From contig NZ_FNKG01000001.1 in assembly GCF_900101675.1 (NCBI RefSeq), forward strand, positions 124,001 through 188,000: DNA of 64,000 nucleotides, read 5' to 3'. The stretch comes from Curtobacterium sp. UNCCL20. GTDB taxonomy: Bacteria; Actinomycetota; Actinomycetes; Actinomycetales; Microbacteriaceae. Both the position numbers and the translations under genes were made by a program. Numbering within the stretch: position 1 is the stretch's first letter; the number at the start of each line of letters is the position of its first letter. Below the pieces are notes generated by a model, which saw only the letters and a program-made list of their open reading frames with translations, was not told the origin of the DNA and made no database searches. This document shows positions 26,603 to 35,210 of this stretch, piece after piece.

Positions 26603-27082
26603 ATGCCCACGCCTGACTTCGTCCTGTCCCTCCGCTCGAAGATCGGTACCGACCCGCTGTGGTTGACCGGGGTGACCGCGGTCGTCACGCGCGGCGAGGG
26701 TGCGGACCGCGAGCTCCTCGTCGTGCGACGGGCGGACACCGCGGCGTTCACGCCGGTGACGGGCATCGTCGATCCCGGCGAGGAGCCCGCGGTGGCGGCC
26801 GAGCGCGAGGTCCTCGAGGAGGCCGACGTCGTCGCCGTCGCCGAACGCCTGGCGTGGGTGCAGGTCCTGCCCGAGATGACGTACACGAACGGCGACCGGG
26901 CGCAGTACCTCGACCTGGTGTTCGCCTGCCGGTACGTGTCCGGGGACCCCTTCCCGGCCGACGGCGAGAACACCGAGGCCTTCTGGGCGCCGCTCGACGC
27001 GCTGCCGGAGATGCCGGCGAACATGCGGGCACGGATCGACGCGGCCCTGTCCGACGACCCGGCCACGCGGTTCCAGCGCTGA
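26603..27082 (+). CDS. NUDIX hydrolase
   Basis: 159-residue NUDIX-fold pyrophosphohydrolase. The NUDIX box is GIVDPGEEPAVAAEREVLEEADVV (about 53-76) with the REVLEE metal core intact. Substrate not predictable; WLTGVTAVVTRG at the N-terminus is of the ADP-ribose/MutT-like type. ATG start with TAGCGT (26591-26596) 6 bases upstream (leaderless). Divergent from nagB and possibly sharing its operator. Confidence 0.9.
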   Translation: MPTPDFVLSLRSKIGTDPLWLTGVTAVVTRGEGADRELLVVRRADTAAFTPVTGIVDPGEEPAVAAEREVLEEADVVAVAERLAWVQVLPEMTYTNGDRAQYLDLVFACRYVSGDPFPADGENTEAFWAPLDALPEMPANMRARIDAALSDDPATRFQR

Positions 27083-27313
27083 CCCGAGACTCGGGTCAGC
27101 GGCTCCGAGACTCGGTGTGGGCGACAGATCTCCCGGCCGCGAACGCGTGATCGGTCGCTCAGCCCGAGACTCGGCCGCCGGCCCGGAGCGCGCGTCGGCT
27201 GCCTGGAGGCACGGTGCGGGTCCGGACCGCGGCCCGACCGCGAAGCGAGTCTCGGGGTGAGCGACAGTTCTCGCGGCGTGCGCCACGAGAACTGTCGCTC
27301 TGGCCGAGTCTCG
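27081..27313. repeat. Cluster of GAGTCTCG/GAGCGACA palindromic repeats
   Basis: Three relatives of the element at 11947-12014: a perfect palindrome GACCCGAGACTCGGGTC at 27081-27097; a degenerate copy at 27104-27174; and a third copy at 27246-27313 whose inner arms GAGCGACAGTTCTCG (27259-27273) and 27286-27300 pair perfectly. An exact GCCTGGAGGCACGG motif lies between them at 27201-27214. The cluster fills the gap between convergent genes and probably also terminates transcription. Confidence 0.72.
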
Positions 27314-27355
27314 CCGCGGCCAGCCGCGCGGGCGCGCGCAGCCGCGCGGGCCCCG

Positions 27356-28426
27356 CTACGCGATCGGCGCGACCGCGACGGGCGCGCCGAGCAGGCGCAC
27401 CGCGACGGCGTCGCCGGCCGCGCGCCGGTCCGCGACCTCGTGCTGGACCATCACGACGGTGTCGTCGTCGAGCCGGACCGTCGTGCGGCGGATCGAGCCG
27501 AGGAAGCTCGAGGCCACGACCGTGCCGGTGACGCCGTCCTCGGCGAACGCGACGTCCTCCGGGCGGATGTAGGCGAGCACCGGCCCGTCGGCGACCGAGC
27601 CGGCGAGCGCCGGCACCCGGAAGCCGTACACGAAGACGTCGCCGCCGCGCAGGTCACCCCGCAGCCGGTTCGACTGCCCGACGAAGTCCGCGGTGAAGGC
27701 CGACGACGGGTGCCGGTAGAGCTCCTCCGGCGTGCCGATCTGCTCGATGTCCCCGGCGTTCATCACCGCGATGCGGTCCGAGACGGCGAGGGCCTCCTCC
27801 TGGTCGTGGGTGACGAAGACCGTGGTGATCCCGAGGTCGCTCTGGATCCGGCGGATCTCGTCGCGGAGGGACACCCGCACCTTGGCGTCCAGGGCGGACA
27901 GCGGTTCGTCGAGCAGGAGCACCCGGGGCCGCGTGACGAGCGCGCGGGCGAGGGCGACGCGCTGCTGCTGGCCGCCGGACAGCTGGTGCGGGTACCGGTC
28001 GGCGAAGTCGGCGAGGTGCACCATGTCGAGCGCGTCGATGACCTGCTGGCGACGCGCCGCTGCCAGCACCCGGCGCATCTCGAGCCCGAACGCGACGTTC
28101 TGCCGCACGGTCATGTGCGGGAACAGCGAGTACTGCTGGAACACCATGCCGATGTCCCGCTTGTTCACCGGGGTCTGCGCGACGTCGGTGCCGTCGATGC
28201 GGATCGAGCCGGCGTCGATGGCCTCGAGGCCGGCGAGTGCTCGGAGCGCCGTGGTCTTCCCGCAGCCGGACGGCCCGAGGAGCGAGACGAACTCGCCCGG
28301 CTCGATGCGGAGCGACAGCCCGGCGAGGGCGCGGTGGGTGCCGTAGTGCTTCTCGACGGCCTCGAGCTCGACGGTCGCACCGGTGGTGGACAGCGACGCG
28401 GGGGCGGCGGGGGCGGTGACGGTCAT
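27356..28426 (-). CDS. ABC importer ATP-binding protein, PotA/FbpC type
   Basis: ATPase of a four-gene importer. 356 residues: Walker A GPSGCGKTT (51-59), signature [15 protein letters not shown], Walker B VLLLDEPLSALDAK, H-loop VTHDQEEAL and a C-terminal TOBE-like domain (about 275-356). Start ATG overlaps the permease stop upstream (4 bases). The order binding protein, permease, permease, ATPase and the CUT1-like C-terminus match polyamine, ferric iron, thiamine or phosphonate importers; the substrate is undetermined. Confidence 0.93.
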   Translation of the reverse strand: MTVTAPAAPASLSTTGATVELEAVEKHYGTHRALAGLSLRIEPGEFVSLLGPSGCGKTTALRALAGLEAIDAGSIRIDGTDVAQTPVNKRDIGMVFQQYSLFPHMTVRQNVAFGLEMRRVLAAARRQQVIDALDMVHLADFADRYPHQLSGGQQQRVALARALVTRPRVLLLDEPLSALDAKVRVSLRDEIRRIQSDLGITTVFVTHDQEEALAVSDRIAVMNAGDIEQIGTPEELYRHPSSAFTADFVGQSNRLRGDLRGGDVFVYGFRVPALAGSVADGPVLAYIRPEDVAFAEDGVTGTVVASSFLGSIRRTTVRLDDDTVVMVQHEVADRRAAGDAVAVRLLGAPVAVAPIA

Positions 28427-29361
28427 GCGGACTCCTTCTGGCCGCGCGAGCGGCGGGGGCCGGTACGGCGCGTGCCGGTGCGGCGCTGCCCGATCCGGCC
28501 GATGACGACGAGCAGCACGAACCCGAACAGGAGCGCGCCGAGCGAGAAGATCGCGGCGACGTACGGATCGGTCCCCTGCACGAGCAGGAGCGCGGTCTGG
28601 AACGTCGTGCGGGAGAGGAACGAGGCGAGGGTGTACTCACCGAGGACCACCGTGATGGTGAGGAAGCACGCGGCGGTGATGCCACGGCGGAGATTCGGCA
28701 GGAGCACCCGCCACGTCACGGTCCACCACGAGGCGCCGAGGGAACGGGCCGCCTCGGACAGCACCGTCATGTCCATCGCGGTGATGGCCGCTGCGATCGG
28801 TCGGAAGGCGAAGGGCAGCGAGATGATGCCGATCGCGAAGGACAGCGTCCACGCGTCCGAGCCGAAGACCTGCGCCACCACCTGGTACACGGGGATGAAA
28901 CCCACGACCAGGACCACGACGGGCACCGTGATCGGCACGATGCAGACGAACTCGAGGACCCGGCGGAGCCGCGGGTAGCGGAGCGCGGTGATGATCTGCG
29001 CCGGCAGCAGCACGAGCAGCACGATCCCCACGGTGATGAGCGCGATGAGGAGCGAGGCGCCGAGCCCGTCGAACACCGGCTGGTACGTCGCCGCGTTCAC
29101 CGGGTCCGCGATCGCCGTGTAGTGCGAGAGCGTCAGGCTGCCGTCGGTGCCCTGGCGGAACGTGAACTGCGCGAGGGCGACGAGGGGGACGGCGAACACG
29201 AGGCCGACGACGACCAGCACGATCGCGGCGGTGACCCGCGACGGGGCCGCGCCGAAGCGGGGGACGCGGGTCGCGCCTCCAGGCCGCCCTGTCGTCCGTC
29301 GCGCCGGACGCGAGCCGGGCCGCTGTGCCGGACCCGAGCCGATCGGTTGCGCCGCGGTCAT
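28423..29361 (-). CDS. ABC importer permease, PotC/FbpB-like
   Basis: 312-residue inner-membrane channel subunit with six hydrophobic segments and the EAA loop AARSLGASWWTVTWRVLLP (about 205-223). ATG at 29361 overlaps the previous permease stop (ATGA), which fixes the start in a frame open much further upstream. The N-terminal 45 residues are basic and disordered; part (GRPGGATR) is encoded by a near copy (13/14) of the dispersed motif at 29271-29284. The C-terminal tail is Arg/Gly-rich (RRTGTRRTG). Confidence 0.92.
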   Translation of the reverse strand: MTAAQPIGSGPAQRPGSRPARRTTGRPGGATRVPRFGAAPSRVTAAIVLVVVGLVFAVPLVALAQFTFRQGTDGSLTLSHYTAIADPVNAATYQPVFDGLGASLLIALITVGIVLLVLLPAQIITALRYPRLRRVLEFVCIVPITVPVVVLVVGFIPVYQVVAQVFGSDAWTLSFAIGIISLPFAFRPIAAAITAMDMTVLSEAARSLGASWWTVTWRVLLPNLRRGITAACFLTITVVLGEYTLASFLSRTTFQTALLLVQGTDPYVAAIFSLGALLFGFVLLVVIGRIGQRRTGTRRTGPRRSRGQKESA

Positions 29362-30386
29362 CGCTGCCACCTCGCAGCGCGACGCTGCAGCAGCGAGTAC
29401 CCGGTCATCACGACCGCCATCACGACGACCATGCCGAAGGCGAGCACCCCGGCCACGTTCTGCAGGCCGATGATCGTCTCGCTGGTGAGCTGCGTGCGGA
29501 TCGTGAGCGGCACGATCCCGCCCTGCGAGATGAGTGCCGCCGCGGTCGCGAACGACGAGAAGCCGTTCGCGAACAACAGCAGCAGCGATCCCCAGAACGC
29601 CGGCGCGAGGACCGGCAGGCCGATGCGACGCCAGTAGGTCAGACGCGAGGCGCCGAGGGTGGCGGCGGCTTCGCCCCACTGGGACCTGACGCCCTCGAGG
29701 GCAGGCATGAACGTGAGCACCATCAGCGGCACCTGGAAGTAGACGTAGGGGATGACGAGCCCGGGCACCGTGTACAGGAAGGCGCCGTTCGCGTTGAGGT
29801 CGACGTGGAACGCCGAGATGAGCCACGTCGTGACGAGGCCCTGCACGCCGATCGTCGCGATGAACGCGAAGGCGAGCATGACGCCGCCGAACTGGGCGAG
29901 GACGCTCGCGGCCGAGTCGATCATCGACCGGACGACGCCGTCGGGCCGGAGCGCCGCCAGTGCCCAGCAGACGACCGCGCCGATCACGGCACCGATCACG
30001 GCGGACACCGCGGACAGCCCGAACGAGCCGCCGAAGGCGCGGAGGACGGACGGGTCCGCGAAGGCGGCGAGGTTCGCGACCGTGAACCGGCCGCTGCCGT
30101 CGAAGAAGCCGCTGCCGATCGCGATCACCGCGGGAACGGCGAGGAAGAGGAGGACGTAGAGCGCGAACGGGGTCAGGCCGAGCCACGCGAGGCCGCCGCG
30201 GCGCCGGACACGGGGTCCGGCGACGCGGCGGGCGGTGGCATCGGTCTGCCCGGCGGCCGCGCTTGTGGCGGCGGCGGCCGGGGCTCCCGGCCGGGCCGGG
30301 CCCGCGGCAGTGCCCGCGGGTGCCGGGGCTCCCGGCCGGGCCGGCGCCGCGGGGCCCGCGGCGCCGGCTGCCGATGCGGTGGTCAT
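29358..30386 (-). CDS. ABC importer permease, PotB-like
   Basis: 342 residues, first permease of the operon, with an EAA loop (EAAATLGASRLTYWRRIGLP). An unusually long N-terminal extension (about 55 residues) of Ala/Pro/Gly is built from a duplicated stretch encoding PARPGAP. Start ATG 30386 lies 5 bases after the binding-protein stop, on the same strand, with CTGAGCAGC rather than a strong ribosome site; an internal start is possible. Downstream genes overlap by 4 bases. Confidence 0.9.
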   Translation of the reverse strand: MTTASAAGAAGPAAPARPGAPAPAGTAAGPARPGAPAAAATSAAAGQTDATARRVAGPRVRRRGGLAWLGLTPFALYVLLFLAVPAVIAIGSGFFDGSGRFTVANLAAFADPSVLRAFGGSFGLSAVSAVIGAVIGAVVCWALAALRPDGVVRSMIDSAASVLAQFGGVMLAFAFIATIGVQGLVTTWLISAFHVDLNANGAFLYTVPGLVIPYVYFQVPLMVLTFMPALEGVRSQWGEAAATLGASRLTYWRRIGLPVLAPAFWGSLLLLFANGFSSFATAAALISQGGIVPLTIRTQLTSETIIGLQNVAGVLAFGMVVVMAVVMTGYSLLQRRAARWQR

Positions 30387-30391
30387 GCTGC

Positions 30392-31534
30392 TCAGGAGCC
30401 CATCGTCTGGGACCACTTGGCCGACAGGACCTTGGCGGCCGCGGCGACCTGCTCGTCGCTCAGCTCGACGTAGTCCTTCGGCGCGCCACCGGCGGCGTCG
30501 AGGGCGTCCTGGTCGACCTTGCCCGACTTCTCCATCGCGGAGAGGGTGGCGGGGAAGGCGCCGGCCTGCAGGTAGAGGTTCTGCGCCTCCGGGCTGGCGA
30601 TGTACTCCTGCCACAGGCGAGCGGCCGCGGGGTGCGGGGCGTCCTTGTTGATGGCCTGCGAGTAGTACGAGCCGAGCGCCTGCCCCTCGGGGACGACGGT
30701 CTTCCAGTTCTTGTTGCCGGACGCGCCGGCAGCCGGGCCCCATGCGAGGTTGTTGTACGACCACTGGATCACGACCGGGGTCTCACCCGAGGCGACCGTG
30801 GCCTGCGTGGGCAGCACGTTCTGGAAGTTGCCGGCCTGCTTGAGCTTGCCGAAGTAGTCGACGCCCTTGGTGATGTCGTCCGCGGAGCCGCCGTTCTCGA
30901 GCGCCGCGAGGTAGACCGCGGACGCCGCCTGGTTCGCCTGGGTCGGGTCACCGGCGATGGAGACCTTGCCCTTGTACTCGGAGTCGAGCAGGTCGTTCAG
31001 GTCCTTCGGGGCGTCCTTCACCTTCGTGGAGTCGTACCCGATGGACATCAGGCCCGTGTAGTCGCGGGTCCACGCACCGTCCTTCTCCTTGAGGTCCGTC
31101 GGGATGTCGTCCCAGTTCGCGACCTTGTAGTCCGTCAGCAGGCCGAGGTTCTGCTGCAGCACCGCGTTGCCGAGGTCGAGCACGTCCGGAGCCGTCGACT
31201 GGCCCTTCTGCGACTTCACCGCAGCGACCTCGTCGGCGCTCGAGCCGTTCGGGTTCGCCGAGTTGATCGTGATGCCGTACTTCTTCTTGAAGCCGTCGAT
31301 GATCTTGCCGTAGTTGGCCCACGACGGCGGCAGCGCGATCACGTTGAGCTGTCCCTCCGCCTTGGCGGCCTTCACGAGGGCGTCCATCCCGCCGGAGGAC
31401 TCGGCGCTGGTGGCGGTCTTCCAGTCGGTGTCGTCCTTGGTCGTGCTGGCCGAGCTCGTGGCGGAGCATCCGGCGAGGGTGACGATCGCGGCGGCGGCGA
31501 GGGCGATGCCGGCCAGGGTGCGCTTGTGCTGCAC
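30392..31534 (-). CDS. ABC importer substrate-binding lipoprotein, PotD/FbpA-like
   Basis: 380-residue type II periplasmic-binding-fold protein tethered by lipid. Signal peptide with lipobox TLAGC (cleavage before the cysteine at about 22), then a mature domain with typical DVLDLGNAVLQQNLGLL and a GETPVVIQWSYNN strand. GTG at 31534 is chosen: GAAAGG lies about 11 bases upstream and the signal peptide begins here, although the frame is open further. It heads the operon. Ligand could be polyamine, iron or phosphonate; nothing in the neighbours decides. Confidence 0.92.
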   Translation of the reverse strand: MQHKRTLAGIALAAAAIVTLAGCSATSSASTTKDDTDWKTATSAESSGGMDALVKAAKAEGQLNVIALPPSWANYGKIIDGFKKKYGITINSANPNGSSADEVAAVKSQKGQSTAPDVLDLGNAVLQQNLGLLTDYKVANWDDIPTDLKEKDGAWTRDYTGLMSIGYDSTKVKDAPKDLNDLLDSEYKGKVSIAGDPTQANQAASAVYLAALENGGSADDITKGVDYFGKLKQAGNFQNVLPTQATVASGETPVVIQWSYNNLAWGPAAGASGNKNWKTVVPEGQALGSYYSQAINKDAPHPAAARLWQEYIASPEAQNLYLQAGAFPATLSAMEKSGKVDQDALDAAGGAPKDYVELSDEQVAAAAKVLSAKWSQTMGS

Positions 31535-31702
31535 TGGGTGTGCCTTTCGGGTGCGGGGGTTCGTGCGGGGGTCGTGCCGCCCGGGGTCCGGGTTCTGGAT
31601 GATCGTGGACTCGGCCGGTTTCCGGCATCTGCTCGGGTGGTGAACGCTGGCGGAACAGCGGGTGCGGCTGTACGGTTTGCTCGCTCTTGCTGGTTGCTCT
31701 TG

Positions 31703-31787
31703 CTGTTCCGCTGTTCTGCTGTTCTGCTGTTCTGCTGTTTCGCTGGTTGCTCTTGCTGTTCTGCTGTTTCGCTGTTTTGCTGTCTTG
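31703..31787 (+). repeat. Period-8 tandem array CTGTTYYG
   Basis: Octamers CTGTTCCG, CTGTTCTG x3, CTGTTTCG (31703-31742), a short break, then CTGTTCTG, CTGTTTCG, CTGTTTTG, CTGTCTTG (31756-31787). This is a T-rich island in a genome of very high GC, in the divergent promoter region between the binding-protein gene and the DUF1905 gene. The rest of 31535-31833 shows nothing else recognisable. Confidence 0.85.
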
Positions 31788-31819
31788 CTCACGGTGGGCG
31801 CGTGGTCGCGTCCGGATCG

Positions 31820-31833
31820 GCCTGGAGGCACGG
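31820..31833 (+). repeat. GCCTGGAGGCACGG motif acting as ribosome site
   Basis: Exact motif copy ending immediately before the ATG at 31834. Its GGAGG core sits 5 bases from the start codon, so the repeat seems to supply the ribosome-binding site of the next gene. Confidence 0.7.
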
Positions 31834-32271
31834 ATGCAGTTCACGACGACGGTCCTGCAAGCACGGAAGACGGCGACCGGATTGCCCGTCCCGCCGTCCG
31901 TCATCGAGGCGCTCGGCTCCGGGAAGCGGCCCGCCGTGGTCGTCACCGTCAACGGTGGCCACACCTACCGGTCCACCGTCGGCGTCATGAACGAGCAGTT
32001 CCTCGTGCCGCTGTCGGCCGAGAACCGCGAGGCCGCCGGGGTCGCCGCCGGGGACTCCGTCGAGGTATCGCTCGAGGTCGACACGCTGCCGCGCTCCGTC
32101 GACGTCCCCGAGGACCTGTCCGCAGCACTGCAGGAGGCGGGGGTCCGGGCGGCGTTCGACACGCTGTCGAACTCGCGGCAGCGGGCGCTCGTGGACCCGG
32201 TGTCGCAGGCGAAGGCGCCGGAGACCCGGGCCCGGCGCATCGAGAAGGCCGTGGAGTCGCTGCGCGGCTGA
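31834..32271 (+). CDS. DUF1905 (YdeI/OmpD-associated-like) protein
   Basis: 145 residues. An N-terminal DUF1905 beta-barrel-like domain (FTTTVLQARKTATGLPVPPSVIEALG, then KRPAVVVTVNGGHTYRSTVGVM), followed by a C-terminal helical YdeI-type tail (AFDTLSNSRQRALVDPVSQAK...RRIEKAVESL). Function unknown. ATG at 31834 is directly preceded by GGAGGCACGG; longer in-frame starts would add a low-complexity Leu/Val/Cys segment encoded by the octamer array and are rejected. Followed by hairpins at 32295-32363. Confidence 0.85.
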   Translation: MQFTTTVLQARKTATGLPVPPSVIEALGSGKRPAVVVTVNGGHTYRSTVGVMNEQFLVPLSAENREAAGVAAGDSVEVSLEVDTLPRSVDVPEDLSAALQEAGVRAAFDTLSNSRQRALVDPVSQAKAPETRARRIEKAVESLRG

Positions 32272-32294
32272 CCCTCGCCGCCGCTTGCCCTGGT

Positions 32295-32363
32295 GCCCGG
32301 CCGATCCGGGCGTGCCGGGTCGATTGGGGCGTACCCGGTCGGGACTTCCGGGTCAGTACGCCC
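32295..32363. terminator. Two stem-loops between convergent genes
   Basis: GCCCGG-CCGAT-CCGGGC at 32295-32311, then a larger interrupted stem 32327-32338 with 32348-32363 (GGGCGTA/TACGCCC plus CCCGG/CCGGG) followed by GTTTCC. Placed to end the DUF1905 transcript. Confidence 0.6.
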
Positions 32364-32387
32364 GTTTCCACCAGGTACTGCGGGCGG

Positions 32388-33251
32388 TCACGCCCCGAGT
32401 TCGACGAGCACCCGGGGGATCTCCGTCACGAGCTCACTCGCCAGGTACCCGAGCGGCCCGACCTGCACCGCCAGTCGATCTCCGGCGGCGGCGTGCACGT
32501 ACGACGCCCACGCCACTGCCTGCGCCGGTTCCGCCCCGCGTGCCAGCAGCCCGGTGACCGCGCCCGAGAGCACGTCCCCGCTCCCGCTGGTCCCGAGTCC
32601 GCCCGACCCGGTGCCCTTCAACCAGCCCCGCCCGCGCGGAGTCGCGATGGCGTCCCCGAGCGCGACGACGGCACCGAAGCGCTGCGCGATGGCCACCGCG
32701 TCGGCCATCGTGTCATCGCCGCACTCCCGGCCGAGCAACCGCTCCGCTTCGCCGCTGTTCGGGGTCATGACGAGGCGGCCGCGCAGCGGCTCGAGCCGAT
32801 CGCGCACGTCACCGGCGACACCGAGCGCGAAGGCGTCGAGCACCACGATGGTCTGCTCCCCGACCACGTCGGCGAGTCCGGCGACGAGGTCGCGCGTGCC
32901 GTCCGGCTCGTCCAGTCCTGGGCCGACCAGCACGGCGTCCGCGGTCGAGGCCGACCCGGCGATCCCCTCGATCGCGCCGAGCGCGACGTGCCCGTCCTGG
33001 TCTTCGTCGAGCGGCTCGACCCCGGACTCGGGGACGGCGACGGCGACCTCGTTCGCGACGCTCCGGCCGACCGCGAGGGTCAGCCGTCCGGCCCCGACTC
33101 GCAGCGCGGCGAACGCCGAGAGGATCGCCGCGCCGGGGGTCCGAGCGGCGCCCCCGACGACGAGCACCTGCCCGCGCCCGTACTTGCCGGCTCCGACTTC
33201 GGGGAGCGGCCAGTCGCGGAGGAAGTTCGGGGTGATCGCTTCATCGGACAT
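32388..33251 (-). CDS. ADP-dependent NAD(P)H-hydrate dehydratase
   Basis: Repairs hydrated NAD(P)H (NnrD/CARKD family). 287 residues, ribokinase-like fold: RGQVLVVGGAARTPGAAILSA near the N-terminus, MTPNSGEAERL (family form TPHxGE), and the nucleotide/catalytic GTSGSGDVLSG near 220. It lacks the N-terminal epimerase domain, so it is a stand-alone dehydratase. ATG start; overlaps the upstream phosphatase gene by 11 bases, so co-translated. Confidence 0.92.
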   Translation of the reverse strand: MSDEAITPNFLRDWPLPEVGAGKYGRGQVLVVGGAARTPGAAILSAFAALRVGAGRLTLAVGRSVANEVAVAVPESGVEPLDEDQDGHVALGAIEGIAGSASTADAVLVGPGLDEPDGTRDLVAGLADVVGEQTIVVLDAFALGVAGDVRDRLEPLRGRLVMTPNSGEAERLLGRECGDDTMADAVAIAQRFGAVVALGDAIATPRGRGWLKGTGSGGLGTSGSGDVLSGAVTGLLARGAEPAQAVAWASYVHAAAGDRLAVQVGPLGYLASELVTEIPRVLVELGA

Positions 33252-33981
33252 GTTCGTCGTCCTTCCGGCCGGTGTGTTCGGTGACCTCGTCGTCGTCCAG
33301 GTGTCCGACGGCGGAGAACTCGTCCAACTCCCACGGCGACGCGGCCGTGCTCCGACGGAGTCGGGTGAGCGACGCGTTGGCGACGGCGTGGGTCCGCGCG
33401 AACTCCATCAGCGCAGGCTCGTCGAGGTCCAGACAGACGGCGACCGTCAGCATCACGACGGCGTCGTGTGCGACGACGAGGAGCCGCTCCGGACCGTCGA
33501 GCCGGTCGACGTCGACGAGCACCGACCGGAGCCGGAGCATCACGTCGGCCCAGGACTCCCCGCCCGCCGGCCGGTGGTAGTACTTGCCGAGCCACTGCCG
33601 GCGGCGTTCCTCGTCGGGGTAGCGGCTCCGGACGCCGTGCAGGGTCAGGAGGTCGAGGACGCCGAGTTCACGGTCCCGCAGCCGTTCGTCGACGCGCTTC
33701 GGCGGCTCCGCGAGGCCGCCCGCGTCGAGCGCGACCGCGATGGTCTGCTGCGCGCGCAAGTACGGCGAGACCCAGAGTGTGACGGGCACGTCGTCGAGCC
33801 CCCGGTCGGCGAGCTCCTGGCCGAGCGACCGTGACTGCTCCACGCCGAGCGGGCTGAGCGGGACGTCGGCGTCCCGGAAGTCGACGTCGATGTGGTCCGC
33901 TCCGGCAGCCTCGGCCCGGGCAGCGGCGACGTTCGCGACCGATTCACCGTGGCGGACGAGCCAGATCTCCTGCACTGCCAT
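33241..33981 (-). CDS. Histidine phosphatase family protein
   Basis: Phosphoglycerate-mutase-like phosphatase, substrate unknown. 246 residues with the catalytic RHGES at 10-14 (His11), SPYLRAQQTI around 72-81, and the second histidine in VVAHDAVVM. ATG start with TAGCGT (33993 to 33988 on the minus strand) 6 bases upstream (leaderless). Operon with the NAD(P)H-hydrate dehydratase. Confidence 0.92.
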   Translation of the reverse strand: MAVQEIWLVRHGESVANVAAARAEAAGADHIDVDFRDADVPLSPLGVEQSRSLGQELADRGLDDVPVTLWVSPYLRAQQTIAVALDAGGLAEPPKRVDERLRDRELGVLDLLTLHGVRSRYPDEERRRQWLGKYYHRPAGGESWADVMLRLRSVLVDVDRLDGPERLLVVAHDAVVMLTVAVCLDLDEPALMEFARTHAVANASLTRLRRSTAASPWELDEFSAVGHLDDDEVTEHTGRKDDEHVR

Positions 33982-34044
33982 GCCGTCACGCTATCCAGGG
34001 AGTGCTGAGCCGTCTCACCGCGAGCAACGCGACTTCGCAGCCGG

Positions 34045-35010
34045 TCACGCCGCCACACCCCGCGCGCTCCGGAGCGGACGCACGGCACACGCGAGCCCTG
34101 CTGCCCGGAGACGCCGGGTCAGGCGATCGAGGTCCCAGAGATCCCGCCATTCCAGACGAACGATCGTCCGCACACCCGGGACCGCGAGGAGGCGCTCGTG
34201 GCGGCGCTTCTCATCGATGACGACATCGGTGACGGAGCGGCCGTTCCGGTACCGCGCTTGTTCGTACTTCGCCCGACCGTCGACCTCGATGACGACGCCT
34301 TGCTCGGGAAACCAGAAGTCGACTTCGTACCGGTGCCCCTCGACCGCGAAGGCCTGTTGCAGGAAGGGTGCCGGGAGTCCCAACTCACGGAACACGACCC
34401 GTGCGAACGACTCAGCCGGGGAGCCAGCGCGCCCGTCGGCGAACTCGATCGCCCGCAAGGCGGTGGCGCGTCCCCGGTGATGCAGGGAACCGCCGAGCGC
34501 TTGCACCAGTTGGCGTTTGGTCACTCCTCGTCGGACGGCCGCATCCGCCACGAGGACGGCCGAACGGACGTCGCCGCCGAGCGCGATGTCCGCGACCGTC
34601 CGGGTGAGGGAAGTGAAACGAACGTCCCCGTGCCGGACCACCTCGACGGCCGCAACGGGTCGGGTGTGCAGGACGAGCGAGCTGGTACCTGCGCGGTACT
34701 GCGACTTCGGCACGGTGAGGTGGACGTCTTCCGGCCACGCTTCGAGCCAGGGAAGCCCGTGGACGGCGACGGCGGAGACGTGCGACCCGACTGCCGAGGT
34801 GCTGCGTCGGCCGAGCCGCGCGAACACCCGCGTGACGTACTGCTGCCGTGGACCGGCTGCGTCCCAGTCGGCTCCGCGCACGAACGCGTTCGGACCGACG
34901 CGGACGAGTCGGTCGGGCCCGTCGCCGGCGGCTCGCCGCCGCATCGCTGCGCCCGATCGTCCAGCATCGCGCATCGGGCTCGCACGGTAGATCTCAAGAG
35001 GCGTTTCCAT
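34045..35010 (-). CDS. AbiEi-like/DUF559 protein (PD-(D/E)XK-like C-terminus)
   Basis: 321 residues. The N-terminal half resembles the winged-helix AbiEi-type antitoxin fold (LVRVGPNAFVRGADW, then a SHVSAVAVHGLPW segment). The C-terminal half resembles DUF559/very-short-patch-repair-like nucleases: YEVDFWFPEQGVVIEVDGRAKYE carries the D...ExD/K-like catalytic pattern, followed by DEKRRHERLLAVPGVRTIVRLEWRD. A family widespread in actinobacteria with no proven function. No partner toxin gene is adjacent. ATG at 35010 is preferred to one at 35115, but neither has a clear ribosome site. Codon use has more A/T than its neighbours. Confidence 0.72.
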   Translation of the reverse strand: METPLEIYRASPMRDAGRSGAAMRRRAAGDGPDRLVRVGPNAFVRGADWDAAGPRQQYVTRVFARLGRRSTSAVGSHVSAVAVHGLPWLEAWPEDVHLTVPKSQYRAGTSSLVLHTRPVAAVEVVRHGDVRFTSLTRTVADIALGGDVRSAVLVADAAVRRGVTKRQLVQALGGSLHHRGRATALRAIEFADGRAGSPAESFARVVFRELGLPAPFLQQAFAVEGHRYEVDFWFPEQGVVIEVDGRAKYEQARYRNGRSVTDVVIDEKRRHERLLAVPGVRTIVRLEWRDLWDLDRLTRRLRAAGLACAVRPLRSARGVAA

Positions 35011-35136
35011 GTCGCCAGCGTGCCGAACCAGCCGCCCTTCGCAGTGACGAACGACGATGACTGTTGACGGGCCTCCAGACTGAAGCCCCTGTGGAGGACG
35101 AAGCATCCTGCCCATCGCACGCGCAGTAGAAGGCGC

Positions 35137-35210
35137 AATCGCGCGTCGTGAGCAGGAAGAACCTGCTTCCTACGCGCGATTCAACTTCCTACGCGCGATT
35201 CAGCCTCCTA
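35137..35210. repeat. Hairpin with tandem CTTCCTACGCGCGATTCA repeat
   Basis: CTTCCTACGCGCGATTCA occurs at 35166-35183 and 35185-35202, with a third degenerate start at 35204 (19-base period). The first copy also pairs with 35137-35156 (AATCGCGCGT with ACGCGCGATT, AGCAGG with CCTGCT) to give a long interrupted stem. Together with a run of ten C at 35228-35237 and the stem below it fills the gap 35011-35314. Confidence 0.65.

Noticed and set aside
31687-31833. N-terminal extension of the DUF1905 protein through the octamer array
   Set aside because: The extension encodes only Leu/Val/Cys low complexity, and the ATG at 31834 has an ideal ribosome site.
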